Shown: positions 32,501-41,623, counted from the first letter of the stretch. The stretch: 50,398 nt of DNA from Micromonospora craterilacus (GCF_003236315.1 NZ_POTY01000012.1:1-50398), one strand, 5' to 3'. Made by a program: numbers and translations. The notes: generated by a model not told the origin, from the letters alone.

Positions 32501-34567
32501 GTGTCAGCGGAGGCGGGGCCCGCGATGACCGGAGGCCCAGACGAGCACGTTCGGCGCGTCCGGCTTCCCGCCGACCGCCGTACGCCGGCCGCCGCGCGGG
32601 CCGTCGTCCGGTCCGTACTCGCCGAGGCGAACCTGGACGAACTGCTCAACGAGGCACTCCTGCTGACCACGGAGTTGTCCACCAACGCGGTCGAGCACGC
32701 CCGCACCGAACTGGACATCGAGGTCACCGCCGACCCGGCGGGGCTGACCGTGACCGTCTCCGACTTCGCCTCCGGCCCGGTCGACGAACTGACCGTGGGC
32801 GTACGCAACGTGTCGACCGACATCACCGAGGTCGCCGAACGCGGGCGGGGGCTGCTGCTGGTCGACCACTTCGCCAGCCGCTGGGGCACCACGTACCTGC
32901 CCACCGGCAAGGGCGTGTGGTTCCGCCTGGACCGTGCCGACCCGGGCGGGCAGGGCCCGGCCGACCCGCCGACTCCGGCCGCTGATTCGGGCAGCAACGG
33001 ACACACCTCCACCCCGAGCGCCGGTGCGATGAGCGCGCTGATGCAGACCAGCCCCGACCCGTACGCCGACGATCCGCTGCCGGACTTCGCCACCAGCCTG
33101 CTCACCCGGGTAGCGGAGATGGTCGGCGCGGCCGGGGGCGTGGTGCGGCTGGACCGGGGCGACGGCCAGGGCCCGCAGGTGCTCGCCCGGTACGGCCGGC
33201 AGCCCCGGGCCGGCAACGACCTGCTCCGGGTGCCGCTGGCGGTGCACCGCCCGTACGCCGGGGAACTGGAACTGGACGCCGCGCCCACCGGGTACGCCCG
33301 GCCGCTGGCGGTGCTGACCGCCGAGCGGCTCTCGCTGCACCTGGAGAACGACCGGCTGCGCCGCGCCGACGTCCGCCGGCAGGCCTGGCTGACCTTCCTC
33401 GCCGAGGCCAGTGAGCTGCTCGCTCAGTCGCTGGACGTGGAACTCACCATGGCGCTCATCCCGCAGCTGGTGGTGCCCCGGCTCGGCCAGTGGTGCGCGG
33501 TGCACACCACCGACGAGTGGGGTCGGCTCCGGCTCGCGGCGGCCAGTCACGCCGACGAGTCGATGCTGCCGCAGCTGCACGCCACGCTGCGGGAGGCCGG
33601 CCCGGACTCGATCCAGGCCCGGCTGCGCGAGGCCAGCCGCAACGGCACCCAGACGCCGCTGGGCGCGCCGATGGAGGGCTTTGCCGTGCCCCTGATCGCC
33701 CGCGGCCAGCGCCTCGGCACCCTGGCGGTCGGCCGGCACCTGCGGCACCGGCACGACCCGGACGAGATCGCGGTGCTGGAGGACGTGGCCCGGCGGGCGG
33801 CCCTGGCCATCGAGAACGCTCGGATCCACGCCGAGCGCCGCCGGGTGGCGCAGACGCTGCAACAGTCGCTGCTGCCGCCCGTACTGCCGGTCGTGGAGGG
33901 CATCGGCTTCGCCGCCGAGTACGTACCGACCGGCGGGGACGCCGACGTCGGCGGGGACTTCTACGACGTGGTGCCGATGCCGGACGGGCGCTGGCTGGTG
34001 GTGATCGGCGACGTCTCCGGCAAGGGGGTGCAGGCCGCGGCGGTCACCGGGCTGGTCCGGGACGTGATCCGGGTGCTCGCCGGGGACGGCAAGCCGCTGC
34101 CCGAGGTGCTGGCCCGGCTCAACGAGACGCTGGTCGAGCGGGGCGCCGGCCGCTACTGCACGCTGGCGCTGGCGGCGGTCGGGCCGGGCGAGGGCGGCCG
34201 ACTCGACGTCGGGTTGCACCTGGCCGGGCACGACCGTCCGGTGCTGCTGCATTCCGGTGGCGGCCCGGCCACCTTCGTCGGCACTGGCGGCACCGCGCTC
34301 GGGCTGCTCGACGCGATCGCCTCGCCGACCGCGGAGATCGCCCTCGACCCGGGCGACTGCCTGGTCTTCTACACCGACGGGGTGACCGAGCGCCGCCGGG
34401 GCCGGGAACTGTTCGGCACCGGCCGGCTGCGGGACGCCGCCGCCCCGCTGGCCGGCTACTCGGCGGACGTGGTGGCGGCCCGGCTGCGCGCCACCGCGAT
34501 CAACTTCTCGGTCGAGGAGCCTCGGGACGACATCGCCATCCTCGTTCTCCGCAACGACGCCGTCTGA
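32501..34567 (+). CDS. GHKL ATPase - GAF - SpoIIE-type PP2C phosphatase
   Basis: A 688-aa regulator. Residues about 15-145 are an RsbW-like ATPase (LLLTTELSTNAVEHARTELD with the N-box, ERGRGLLLVDHF). A linker and GAF-like region follow to about 430. The PP2C domain starts near LQQSLLPPVLPVVEGI and has DVGGDFYDVVP, VIGDVSGKGVQAA, FYTDGVTERR and EPRDDIAILVLR, so the metal-binding Asp set is complete. Such proteins dephosphorylate STAS antagonists and can phosphorylate them. The start is GTG 32501 after GGAGG; an ATG at 32525 is possible. It is divergent from the poly-HAMP kinase across 151 bp. Confidence 0.92.
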   Translation: MSAEAGPAMTGGPDEHVRRVRLPADRRTPAAARAVVRSVLAEANLDELLNEALLLTTELSTNAVEHARTELDIEVTADPAGLTVTVSDFASGPVDELTVGVRNVSTDITEVAERGRGLLLVDHFASRWGTTYLPTGKGVWFRLDRADPGGQGPADPPTPAADSGSNGHTSTPSAGAMSALMQTSPDPYADDPLPDFATSLLTRVAEMVGAAGGVVRLDRGDGQGPQVLARYGRQPRAGNDLLRVPLAVHRPYAGELELDAAPTGYARPLAVLTAERLSLHLENDRLRRADVRRQAWLTFLAEASELLAQSLDVELTMALIPQLVVPRLGQWCAVHTTDEWGRLRLAAASHADESMLPQLHATLREAGPDSIQARLREASRNGTQTPLGAPMEGFAVPLIARGQRLGTLAVGRHLRHRHDPDEIAVLEDVARRAALAIENARIHAERRRVAQTLQQSLLPPVLPVVEGIGFAAEYVPTGGDADVGGDFYDVVPMPDGRWLVVIGDVSGKGVQAAAVTGLVRDVIRVLAGDGKPLPEVLARLNETLVERGAGRYCTLALAAVGPGEGGRLDVGLHLAGHDRPVLLHSGGGPATFVGTGGTALGLLDAIASPTAEIALDPGDCLVFYTDGVTERRRGRELFGTGRLRDAAAPLAGYSADVVAARLRATAINFSVEEPRDDIAILVLRNDAV

Positions 34568-34574
34568 CGTGGGT

Positions 34575-35921
34575 TCAGAGGCCGCCGGGGAGACGGCCGG
34601 GGGCGAGCCGGTGGGTGGGGTCGAGGTGCTGCTTTACCGCGCGTAACCGGGCCAGGCCGACCAGCTCGCCCCAGAGGTCGACGGCCCGGCGGACGGCGGG
34701 CGGGGCGGAAAGCACCACGCACCGGCCCTGCCGGGCGAGCAGCACGCCCCGGACCGCGGCCAGGATCGCCGCCACCCGGTCGGGTGGCATCGCGCCGGGC
34801 AGGGCGGCGTGCACCACGCCGAGCCCGGCCGAGCCGCGGACCGGCACCGGCGTGCCGGCCGCGTCGCGTAGCGCGTAGACGGCGGCGTGCAGGTCGGTGA
34901 TCGGCACCTCCAGCCGGAGCGCGGTGTCGCCGGGGGCGAACGGGTAGCTCCGCCACCACGGCGGTGCCGATCGGGCGACCGTCGCCCGGGCGCCGAACAG
35001 CGACGTCAGCCGGTCGGCGCGTTCGGCCACATCGGAGGGCCCGCCCTCCAGCAGCACCACCAGGGAGCCGGCGCTCGCCGGGCCGGTCGGTGCGCGCCCC
35101 GCCATGGACGGATGGCGCGCCATCGCCTCGGCCCGACGGTCACGCCGTTGCCGGGATCCCGCGCCGGCCGGCAGGTCCAGCTCGACCGCGGCCGGATCGA
35201 GCCGGGCGGCGAGCACCGCGCGGATCAGGTCGTGCACCTCGAGCGGTGTCCACACCGGGCGGGTCACCCAGACCCGGCTGGCCGGCACCGCCTGCACCCG
35301 CAGGGTCGCGCTGACCAACACGCCGAGCGCCCCCTCCGAGCCGCACAGCATCCGGGCCTGGGCCAGCCCGGCCGCCCCGCCGCCGGCCTCGGCCAGCTCA
35401 CCGTCGGCGGCCAGATAGCGCAGGCCGACGAGCTGGTCGCAGGCGGTGCCGTGGCGATGCCGCAACGGGCCGGCCTCGTCCGCGGCGAGCACCCCACCGA
35501 CGGTGGCGCCGGGCGAGGGCGCGTCCAGGGCGAGCCGCTGGCCGGTGCGCTCCAGGGTGGCCTGTACCGCGCGCAGCGGCGTACCGGCGCCGACCTCGGC
35601 CGTGCCCCGGCCCGGCGGCTGGTGGCCGATGCCGGCCAGTCGCCCGGTGTCGAGCATGATGTCGACCCGCTCGGGCGCGGCGCCCCAGTCAATCTTGGTG
35701 CCCGCCCCGCGCGGCACCACCGTCAGATCGTGCCGCGCGGCCAGCCGCAACACCTGCGCCGCCGCGTGCGGACCGCCCGGCACAGCCACCCAGCGGGCCG
35801 GGCGCCCGGCCACCTCGTCGGCCGGGCCGGCGAACCGAGCGAACCGTGGACCGCAGATCTCGGTCAGTCGATGGGCGATGTCGAGAGCCCCGGACGCGCC
35901 GGTGGAACGTGCTGGCACCAT
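34575..35921 (-). CDS. FAD-linked oxidoreductase (GlcD/GlcE-like)
   Basis: A 448-aa protein with a PCMH-type FAD domain: LTVVPRGAGTKIDWG, LDAPSPGATVGGVLAADEAG and MLCGSEGALGVLVSATLRV are the flavin-contacting blocks. The C-terminal substrate domain ends KQHLDPTHRLAPGRLPGG, as in glycolate/lactate oxidase subunits. The substrate is uncertain. The length lies between GlcE and GlcD. The ATG at 35921 lacks a Shine-Dalgarno; TACGAT (35934-35929) seven bases upstream could serve a leaderless message. It is convergent with the phosphatase gene (7 bp apart). Confidence 0.85.
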   Translation of the reverse strand: MVPARSTGASGALDIAHRLTEICGPRFARFAGPADEVAGRPARWVAVPGGPHAAAQVLRLAARHDLTVVPRGAGTKIDWGAAPERVDIMLDTGRLAGIGHQPPGRGTAEVGAGTPLRAVQATLERTGQRLALDAPSPGATVGGVLAADEAGPLRHRHGTACDQLVGLRYLAADGELAEAGGGAAGLAQARMLCGSEGALGVLVSATLRVQAVPASRVWVTRPVWTPLEVHDLIRAVLAARLDPAAVELDLPAGAGSRQRRDRRAEAMARHPSMAGRAPTGPASAGSLVVLLEGGPSDVAERADRLTSLFGARATVARSAPPWWRSYPFAPGDTALRLEVPITDLHAAVYALRDAAGTPVPVRGSAGLGVVHAALPGAMPPDRVAAILAAVRGVLLARQGRCVVLSAPPAVRRAVDLWGELVGLARLRAVKQHLDPTHRLAPGRLPGGL

Positions 35922-36003
35922 GGCGGCAATCGTACATGTGTTCGAACGATCGGGAAGGGATTCGTTCCGCACGGGAGACCGGGACGGCCGGTAACGTGGC
36001 GCC

Positions 36004-38100
36004 GTGACCACCGAGACCCCCGTGCCCGTAGCCAGGCAGGTGCCGACCGAACGCGTCCACCACGGCGACACCGTCGTCGACGAGTACGCCTGGCTGGCCA
36101 CCAAGGACGATCCGGAGACGATCAACTACCTGAACGCCGAGAACGCCTGGACCGAGGCGCGGACGGCGCACCTGTCCGGGGTGCGTACGGAGTTGTTCGA
36201 GGAGATCCGGCGGCGTACCCAGGAGACCGACCTGTCGGTGCCGACCCGCAAGGGCGGGCACTGGTACTACACCCGCACGGTCGAGGGCCGGCAGTACGGC
36301 GTGCACTGCCGCCGGGCGGTCCGCGACGGCGAGACCGCGCCGCCGATCAGCACCGACGGCGCTCCACTCGACGGGGAGGAGATCCTGCTCGACGGCAACC
36401 TGCTCGCCGAGGGGCACGACTTCTTCGCCATGGGCGCCTTCGACGTGAGCCCGGACGGGCGCTGGTTGGCGTACTCCACCGACTTCTCCGGCGACGAGCG
36501 GTTCACCCTGCGGATCAAGGACCTCGACACCGGTGAGCTGCTGCCCGACGAGATCCCCGGGACCTTCTACGGCACCGCCTGGTCCGCCGACGCCTCGGTG
36601 CTGTGCTACGTCACCGTGGACGAGGCGTGGCGGCCCCACCGGGTCTGGCGACACGTGGTCGGCACGGCCACGGCCGACGACGTGGTGGTGCACTCCGAGG
36701 ACGACGAGCGGTTCTGGGTCGGGGTCGAGCTGACCCGGTCGGAGCGGTTCATCCTGATCGACATCGCCAGCAAGCTCACCAGCGAGGTACGGGTCATCCC
36801 GGCCGGCAACCCGACCGGCGAGCCTGCGGTGATCGCGCCGCGCCGGCAGGGCGTCGAGTACTCGGTGGAGCACCACGGGCACCGGTTCCTGATCCTGCAC
36901 AACGACGGCGCGGAGGACTTCGCGCTCGCGTACACCTCGGCGGACACGCCGGGCGACTGGGTGCCGCTGATCGAGCACTCCCCCGGCACCCGACTGGAGT
37001 CGGTCGACGCCTTCGCCGACCACCTGGTCGTCACCGTACGCAGCAACGGCCTGACCGGGCTCCGGGTGCTGCCGGTCGGCGGCGACGACGGCCACAACAT
37101 CGAGTTCCCGGAGCCGCTGCACACCGTCGGGCTGGACGCCAACCCGGAATACCGCACCGGACGCGTGCGGCTGCGTTACACCTCGCTGGTCACCCCGGAC
37201 TCGGTGTACGACTACGACCTGGTGACCCGCGAGATGACGCTGCTGCGCCGCCGGCCGGTGCTGCCCGGGCCGGACGGGCGGGCGTACCAGCCGGAGGACT
37301 ACGAGCAGCACCGGGACTGGGCGCTGGCCGACGACGGCACGAAGGTGCCGATCTCGCTGGTCTGCCGCCGGGGTACGCCCCGCGACGGCTCCGCACCCTG
37401 CGTCATCTACGGCTACGGCTCGTACGAGGCGAGCATGGATCCGTGGTTCTCGGTCGGCCGGCTGTCCCTGCTGGACCGCGGGGTGGTCTTCGCGGTGGCC
37501 CACGTACGCGGCGGCGGCGAGTTGGGCCGCCGCTGGTACGACCAGGGCAAGATGCTGGCCAAGAAGAACACCTTCACCGACTTCGTCGCCTGCGCCCGGC
37601 ACCTGGCGAAGGCGGGCTGGACGGCTCCGGACCGGCTGGTCGCCCGGGGCGGCTCGGCCGGCGGGCTGTTGATGGGCGCGGTGGCCAACCTCGCGCCGGA
37701 CGCCTTCACCGGCATCGTCGCGCAGGTGCCGTTCGTGGACGCACTCAGCACGATCCTCGACCCGTCGCTGCCGCTGACCGTCACCGAGTGGGAGGAGTGG
37801 GGCAACCCGCTGGCCGACCCCGAGGTGTACGCGTACATGAAGTCGTACACCCCGTACGAGAACGTCGCGGCGCTGGACTACCCGGCGATCCTGGCGATGA
37901 CCAGCCTCAACGACACCCGGGTGCTCTACCACGAGCCGGCGAAGTGGATCGCGCGGCTGCGCGCGGTCGCGCCGCAGGGCGACTACCTGCTCAAGACCGA
38001 GATGGAGGCCGGTCACGGCGGGCCCAGCGGACGCTACGACTCCTGGCGGGAGGAGGCGTTCGTGAACGCCTGGATCCTGGACCGGTTCGGCCGCGCCTGA
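36004..38100 (+). CDS. ptrB: Oligopeptidase B (S9A serine peptidase)
   Basis: A 698-aa cytosolic peptidase. A seven-bladed propeller (residues about 75-410) gates the catalytic domain. The triad is S551 in ARGGSAGGLLMGAVAN, D637 in SLNDTRV and H671 in AGHGGPSGR. EWEEWGNP and the propeller start WYYTRTVEGRQYGVHCR match oligopeptidase B, which cleaves short peptides after basic residues. The start is GTG 36004; TAACGT at 35993-35998 could be a -10 box for a leaderless message. It is divergent from the FAD oxidoreductase. Confidence 0.94.
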   Translation: MTTETPVPVARQVPTERVHHGDTVVDEYAWLATKDDPETINYLNAENAWTEARTAHLSGVRTELFEEIRRRTQETDLSVPTRKGGHWYYTRTVEGRQYGVHCRRAVRDGETAPPISTDGAPLDGEEILLDGNLLAEGHDFFAMGAFDVSPDGRWLAYSTDFSGDERFTLRIKDLDTGELLPDEIPGTFYGTAWSADASVLCYVTVDEAWRPHRVWRHVVGTATADDVVVHSEDDERFWVGVELTRSERFILIDIASKLTSEVRVIPAGNPTGEPAVIAPRRQGVEYSVEHHGHRFLILHNDGAEDFALAYTSADTPGDWVPLIEHSPGTRLESVDAFADHLVVTVRSNGLTGLRVLPVGGDDGHNIEFPEPLHTVGLDANPEYRTGRVRLRYTSLVTPDSVYDYDLVTREMTLLRRRPVLPGPDGRAYQPEDYEQHRDWALADDGTKVPISLVCRRGTPRDGSAPCVIYGYGSYEASMDPWFSVGRLSLLDRGVVFAVAHVRGGGELGRRWYDQGKMLAKKNTFTDFVACARHLAKAGWTAPDRLVARGGSAGGLLMGAVANLAPDAFTGIVAQVPFVDALSTILDPSLPLTVTEWEEWGNPLADPEVYAYMKSYTPYENVAALDYPAILAMTSLNDTRVLYHEPAKWIARLRAVAPQGDYLLKTEMEAGHGGPSGRYDSWREEAFVNAWILDRFGRA

Positions 38101-38146
38101 CGTCCCCGGCCGGGCGCCCCGCCGCCAGGCTGCCCGCGCATGACGT

Positions 38147-38225
38147 CAAGGTCACGCTCGATCCAGGATCCAGTGGCATCGACAGGCGAAGGAAGCCACT
38201 CAATCGTGGATCGAGCGTGACCTTG
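38147..38225. repeat. Intergenic inverted repeat, GGATCGAGCG family, copy 2
   Basis: Two 31-nt arms (38147-38177 and 38195-38225) are inverted copies with three mismatches around a 17-nt loop. The right arm shares GGATCGAGCGTGA(C/T)CTTG with copy 1 at 1037-1099. It lies 46 bp after the ptrB stop and could act as its terminator. The rest of the gap to 38368 holds a 7-bp inverted pair CGACGCG/CGCGTCG (38287 and 38310) and a promoter-like TAGACT. Confidence 0.8.
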
Positions 38226-38368
38226 GGCCGGCAAGACCTGACTATGGCATCAAGCTCTGGGGCAGATGGACCTCGCGCTGACACATCGACGCGCCCATGT
38301 GGCGGGGGCCGCGTCGGTGGACGACGAACGCGTAGTTGTCGGCCGCGTGAGTGCCTAGACTTCGCTGG

Positions 38369-38653
38369 GTGAGCGACGCCGAGCGGCAGGCCGAGGAGCA
38401 GGCCGGCAACCCGCCGCCAGCGGGCCAGGAGCCGCCAGCGGGCCAGGAGCCGCCAGCGGGCCAGGAGCCGCCAGCGGGCCAGGAGCCGGCAGAGGACGGA
38501 CAGCCGGCAGAGGACGGACCGGCGGCAACGGGCCGACGTGGGCCGACCTGGCTGATACTCGGTTTGGCCGCCGCCGCACTGCTGGTCTGCTGCTGCTCCG
38601 CGGCGGTCGGCCTGGCGATCGCCTGGTCCGCCGGTTTCTTCCACTCCTACTAA
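38369..38653 (+). CDS. Small membrane protein with coding tandem repeat
   Basis: A 94-aa protein: an acidic, Pro/Gln/Glu-rich cytosolic head (residues 1-60) and one C-terminal membrane helix (TWLILGLAAAALLVCCCSA) ending GFFHSY. Three adjacent cysteines sit in the helix. The head carries PPAGQE four times. GTG 38369 has no Shine-Dalgarno, but TAGACT at 38356-38361, seven bases upstream, fits a leaderless start. No function is recognised. Confidence 0.7.
   Translation: MSDAERQAEEQAGNPPPAGQEPPAGQEPPAGQEPPAGQEPAEDGQPAEDGPAATGRRGPTWLILGLAAAALLVCCCSAAVGLAIAWSAGFFHSY
38414..38485 (+). repeat. 18-bp coding minisatellite, four identical units
   Basis: CCGCCAGCGGGCCAGGAG is repeated four times without change (38414, 38432, 38450, 38468), then a 15-bp CCGGCAGAGGACGGA appears twice nearby. 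Each 18-bp unit encodes PPAGQE, so copy-number change keeps the frame. Confidence 0.9.
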
Positions 38654-38723
38654 CCGCCTGCCTCCAAGCCAGACCAGACTGGACCAAGCGTGCTGGCGGC
38701 GCTGACCTACCTGCGGGCCGACA

Positions 38724-38749
38724 CCACCTGACCGAGCGAGCTCAGGTGG
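38724..38749. terminator. Hairpin overlapping the permease stop
   Basis: CCACCTGA (38724-38731) and TCAGGTGG (38742-38749) are perfect inverted arms around 10 nt, placed between the convergent small-protein and permease genes. The right arm includes the permease stop codon. Confidence 0.45.
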
Positions 38750-40319
38750 ACCGCAGCTCCTGCACCGCCGTGTTGGCACGCAGGAAGAGCAGCCCCAGCC
38801 CGGCCGTGATCAGCACCGCGGCCACGGCGCCGGCACCCAGCAGTGCCAGCTGTTCCAACGGTACGTCCGGCGAGTGAATCACCCGCTCCACCTGGACGAT
38901 CTCGGTGTAGCGGTCGCGGGTGGCCGGATCCTGGCAGAGCTCGGCTGATGCTCTGCACACCTCCTCCTGGAAGCCACCCGTTACGTGATCGCCGACGAAC
39001 TGCCGGCCGAAGCCGTGTCCGACGCCGAGCGCGACCAGGACGGCAGGCACCGCAGGCGCCAGCACCTGCCAGAGGATCGAGGTGGCGATGGTGGTACGCG
39101 GCACCCCGGTCGCCACGAGCGCCGCGTACGCCCGGCGGCGGGTGACGATCCCCTCCACGAGCGTGACCAGCAGGCCCGCGGCGGCGATCGCCACCGCGGT
39201 GACGACCGTCAGATCAACCAGGTCCATGGTGCTCAGGTAGAAGGAGCTGAACGGGCCGGCGTAGTCGTCGTAGCCGGCCCGGCGACTCTGCTCCCGCTGG
39301 AGCTGTTCGTCGAGCAGGAACCGGGCTCGGAATGCCGCCGCACCGGCGCCGACGACCAGGCTGGCCAGCAGTGCGGCGAAGGTCCGGCTGCTGGCCCACG
39401 GGTCGTCGGTCAGCCGACGGGCAGCCAGCAGGGCGGCCGGACCTCGGGCGAAGCGGTGCAGCAGCTGCCCGGCGAAGTACGAGATCCAACCGGCCCCAAG
39501 GATCACCCCCACTACGCCGGCGAACAGACCGACGAAGACGACGAGCACCGCGACCAGGGCGATCACCAGGTCGCGGGTAGCCGGGTCTGCGAACAGCCAG
39601 TCGAGGCGGGTGTCCCGGAAAGCCCGCACGATCGGGTCGATCATGGCCACGGCCAGCACACCGAGCCCGATCAGCAGCGCCGGCCAGGGGCGGGGCGCCC
39701 CGGTCCGGCGGGCCCGACGGACCACCCCGAGCGGCGTGGCGGTGACCCGGCGCAGCATGACTGCGGTGGCCGCCGCCGCCACCAGCGGCAACCCCAGCAC
39801 CACCGCTGCCATGGCCGGCACCGACGGCAGCACGTCGGTCGGCAGGACGAGCCGGCCGCTGGCGTCCGGGTGGTGCAGCAGCTTCCGCCCGACGAGGTAC
39901 CCGGCCAGCCCGACGACGGTGCCGACCAGGCTGGCCAGGCCGGTTTCCAGCATCGCGAGCCGGGTCACCTGGCCGGGGGTCGCGCCGGCCAGCCGCAGCG
40001 CGGCGAGCCGACGGTCCCGCCCCGGAGCGCCCATCCGGGCGCTCTGGCCGGCCAGGACCAGCACGGGAATGGCCAGCAGGAGCAGAGCGAACGCGGTGCC
40101 GCCGCGCAGCCCAGGCTCGACGAGGAGTTGGATGGTGTACTGCTCGGACCAGCGGTTGGGGTTGTCGTCGGTGGCCGGCGGGGTCGGAATGGCCAGCACG
40201 GTCAGCGCGGTGAGGCCGGGGAGGGTGGCCAGGGCGGCACTCAGCGTGGTGAGCGTCACCCGGGCGGCGTCGGTGCGGGTGCCGGCCAGCGCGAGCCGGA
40301 GCAGAGTGGCTGGCCTCAC
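38742..40319 (-). CDS. FtsX-like ABC transporter permease
   Basis: A 525-aa membrane protein with about ten helices in two FtsX-like halves. RLAALRLAGATPGQVTRLAM and RAYAALVATGVPRTTIATSI are the cytoplasmic coupling segments that follow a helix in MacB/FtsX permeases. An extracytoplasmic loop near the C terminus has two cysteines (EEVCRASAELCQD), likely a disulfide. GTG 40319 overlaps the ATPase stop by four bases (GTGA), so they form one exporter. The cargo is unknown. Confidence 0.9.
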   Translation of the reverse strand: MRPATLLRLALAGTRTDAARVTLTTLSAALATLPGLTALTVLAIPTPPATDDNPNRWSEQYTIQLLVEPGLRGGTAFALLLLAIPVLVLAGQSARMGAPGRDRRLAALRLAGATPGQVTRLAMLETGLASLVGTVVGLAGYLVGRKLLHHPDASGRLVLPTDVLPSVPAMAAVVLGLPLVAAAATAVMLRRVTATPLGVVRRARRTGAPRPWPALLIGLGVLAVAMIDPIVRAFRDTRLDWLFADPATRDLVIALVAVLVVFVGLFAGVVGVILGAGWISYFAGQLLHRFARGPAALLAARRLTDDPWASSRTFAALLASLVVGAGAAAFRARFLLDEQLQREQSRRAGYDDYAGPFSSFYLSTMDLVDLTVVTAVAIAAAGLLVTLVEGIVTRRRAYAALVATGVPRTTIATSILWQVLAPAVPAVLVALGVGHGFGRQFVGDHVTGGFQEEVCRASAELCQDPATRDRYTEIVQVERVIHSPDVPLEQLALLGAGAVAAVLITAGLGLLFLRANTAVQELRST

Positions 40320-41017
40320 CGGACGCCGCCGCCCAGTGACGCTTCGAAGCCCAGGCCGGTGTGGTCCACCATGCCGTCCCGGAGAACGACCTCCCGGTCG
40401 GCGTACGCGGCGACCCGGGGCTCGTGGGTGACCAGCACGACGGTGGTGCGCTGCTCGCGGGCGAGCCGGACCAGTTGGGTCAGCACCTGCTCGCCGGTGA
40501 GGGTGTCCAGCGCGCCGGTCGGTTCGTCGGCAAAGAGCACCCGTGGTTCGGTGACCAGAGCCCGGGCGGTGGCGCAGCGTTGCTGCTGGCCGCCGGACAT
40601 CTCGCCGGGTCGGACGTCGGCCAGCTCCGCCACCCCGAACCGGTCCAGCCAGTTGACCGCCGCCGTCCGTGCTGCTCGCCGCCCCGTGCCGGCGAGCAGC
40701 AGCGGAAGCGCGACGTTCTCTGCCGCGGTCAGCTCGGCGACCAGCTGTCCGAACTGGAACAGCACCCCGAACTCGGTACGCCGCAGCCGAGACCGGGCGG
40801 ACTCGGACCAGGTGTCGATCCGGTCGCCACGCCAGCTCACCTCGCCGACATCGGGACGCAGGATGCCGGCGAGGCAGTGCAGCAGGGTGGACTTGCCGCA
40901 GCCGCTCGGCCCGCTGACGGCGACGATCTCACCCTCGGCCACGTCCAGCGTGACTCCGCGAAGCGCCGGGGTCGGGCCGTACGCCTTCACCACGCCGCGA
41001 GCCTGCAAGTGCGTCAC
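40316..41017 (-). CDS. ABC transporter ATP-binding protein (MacB/LolD-like)
   Basis: A 233-aa ATPase. Walker A is GPSGCGKSTLL, the Q-loop is FGVLFQFGQL, the signature is MSGGQQQRCATARAL, Walker B is RVLFADEPTGALD and the H-loop is LVTHEPRV. All are intact. The E-P-T-G-A-L-D block is typical of FtsE/LolD/MacB ATPases that pair with FtsX-like permeases. GGGAGG precedes GTG 41017, which overlaps the padR stop (GTGA). Confidence 0.95.
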   Translation of the reverse strand: MTHLQARGVVKAYGPTPALRGVTLDVAEGEIVAVSGPSGCGKSTLLHCLAGILRPDVGEVSWRGDRIDTWSESARSRLRRTEFGVLFQFGQLVAELTAAENVALPLLLAGTGRRAARTAAVNWLDRFGVAELADVRPGEMSGGQQQRCATARALVTEPRVLFADEPTGALDTLTGEQVLTQLVRLAREQRTTVVLVTHEPRVAAYADREVVLRDGMVDHTGLGFEASLGGGVR

Positions 41018-41550
41018 GAATGGACCTCCCGGTGCCAGTCGGCGACCCGACTCAGGGTGGTGTGCAGCCACCGCAGGTCGGCATCGAGGTGGGCGATTGC
41101 GTAGTCGGCCGCGACGATGTCGTCGAGAGTGGCCCTGGCAGCGGTCTTCACTGCGGTCAACTCGCGCAGCCGCTCGGTGTGTGCCCGACGCTGCGCGATC
41201 AGGTACGCCTGGGCCCGGTCCACGTCGGCGTCCAGCAGCGCCACCACCACCTTGGTGAACAGCGCACCCGTGACGTGCGGCATCGGCGGCTCGACGCTGC
41301 CCAGCCACTGGTCCAGCGCGGCCCGGCCGTCGTCGGTCAGCGCGTACGTGGTGCGTTCGGGGCCGGCGTCGCGGTCCTGCCCGGTTGCGGTCACCAGACC
41401 GTCCCGGAGCAGGCGGCCGAGCGTCGCGTAGACCTGCCCGTACGCCAGCGGACGGGACCGGGGCAGCCGCTCGTCGTGCGCCCGCTTCAGCTCGTAGCCG
41501 TGCTTGCTTCCGGCGCCGAGCAACCCGAGCAGCACATGCGACGTTGACAC
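41014..41550 (-). CDS. PadR-family transcriptional regulator
   Basis: A 178-aa regulator. The winged helix is MSTSHVLLGLLGAGSKHGYE to RLLRDGLVTATG, and a C-terminal helical dimerisation domain follows (TERLRELTAVKTAARATL). PadR proteins usually repress their own operon and linked exporters until a ligand binds. GTG 41550 is chosen because the family normally begins at this point and a promoter and dyad lie just upstream; the longer frame from TTG 41586 would translate through them. It is the first gene of the ABC exporter operon. Confidence 0.9.
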   Translation of the reverse strand: MSTSHVLLGLLGAGSKHGYELKRAHDERLPRSRPLAYGQVYATLGRLLRDGLVTATGQDRDAGPERTTYALTDDGRAALDQWLGSVEPPMPHVTGALFTKVVVALLDADVDRAQAYLIAQRRAHTERLRELTAVKTAARATLDDIVAADYAIAHLDADLRWLHTTLSRVADWHREVHS

Positions 41551-41552
41551 CG

Positions 41553-41586
41553 ACTCACTATTCACTGAGCGAATAGCGAGTGTCAA
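41553..41586 (-). promoter_or_regulatory. PadR operator overlapping its own promoter
   Basis: ACTCACTATTC (41553-41563) and GAATAGCGAGT (41571-41581) are 11-bp inverted arms with one mismatch around 7 nt; the core TATTC/GAATA is perfect. On the minus strand TTGACA (41586-41581) and AATAGT (41562-41557) are 18 bp apart, so the dyad covers the promoter. The -10 lies 6 nt before GTG 41550, predicting a leaderless message. Confidence 0.65.
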
Positions 41587-41623
41587 GGACTCCCTGGGGG
41601 AGCCGGTGAAAGCGTGCCTCCGG

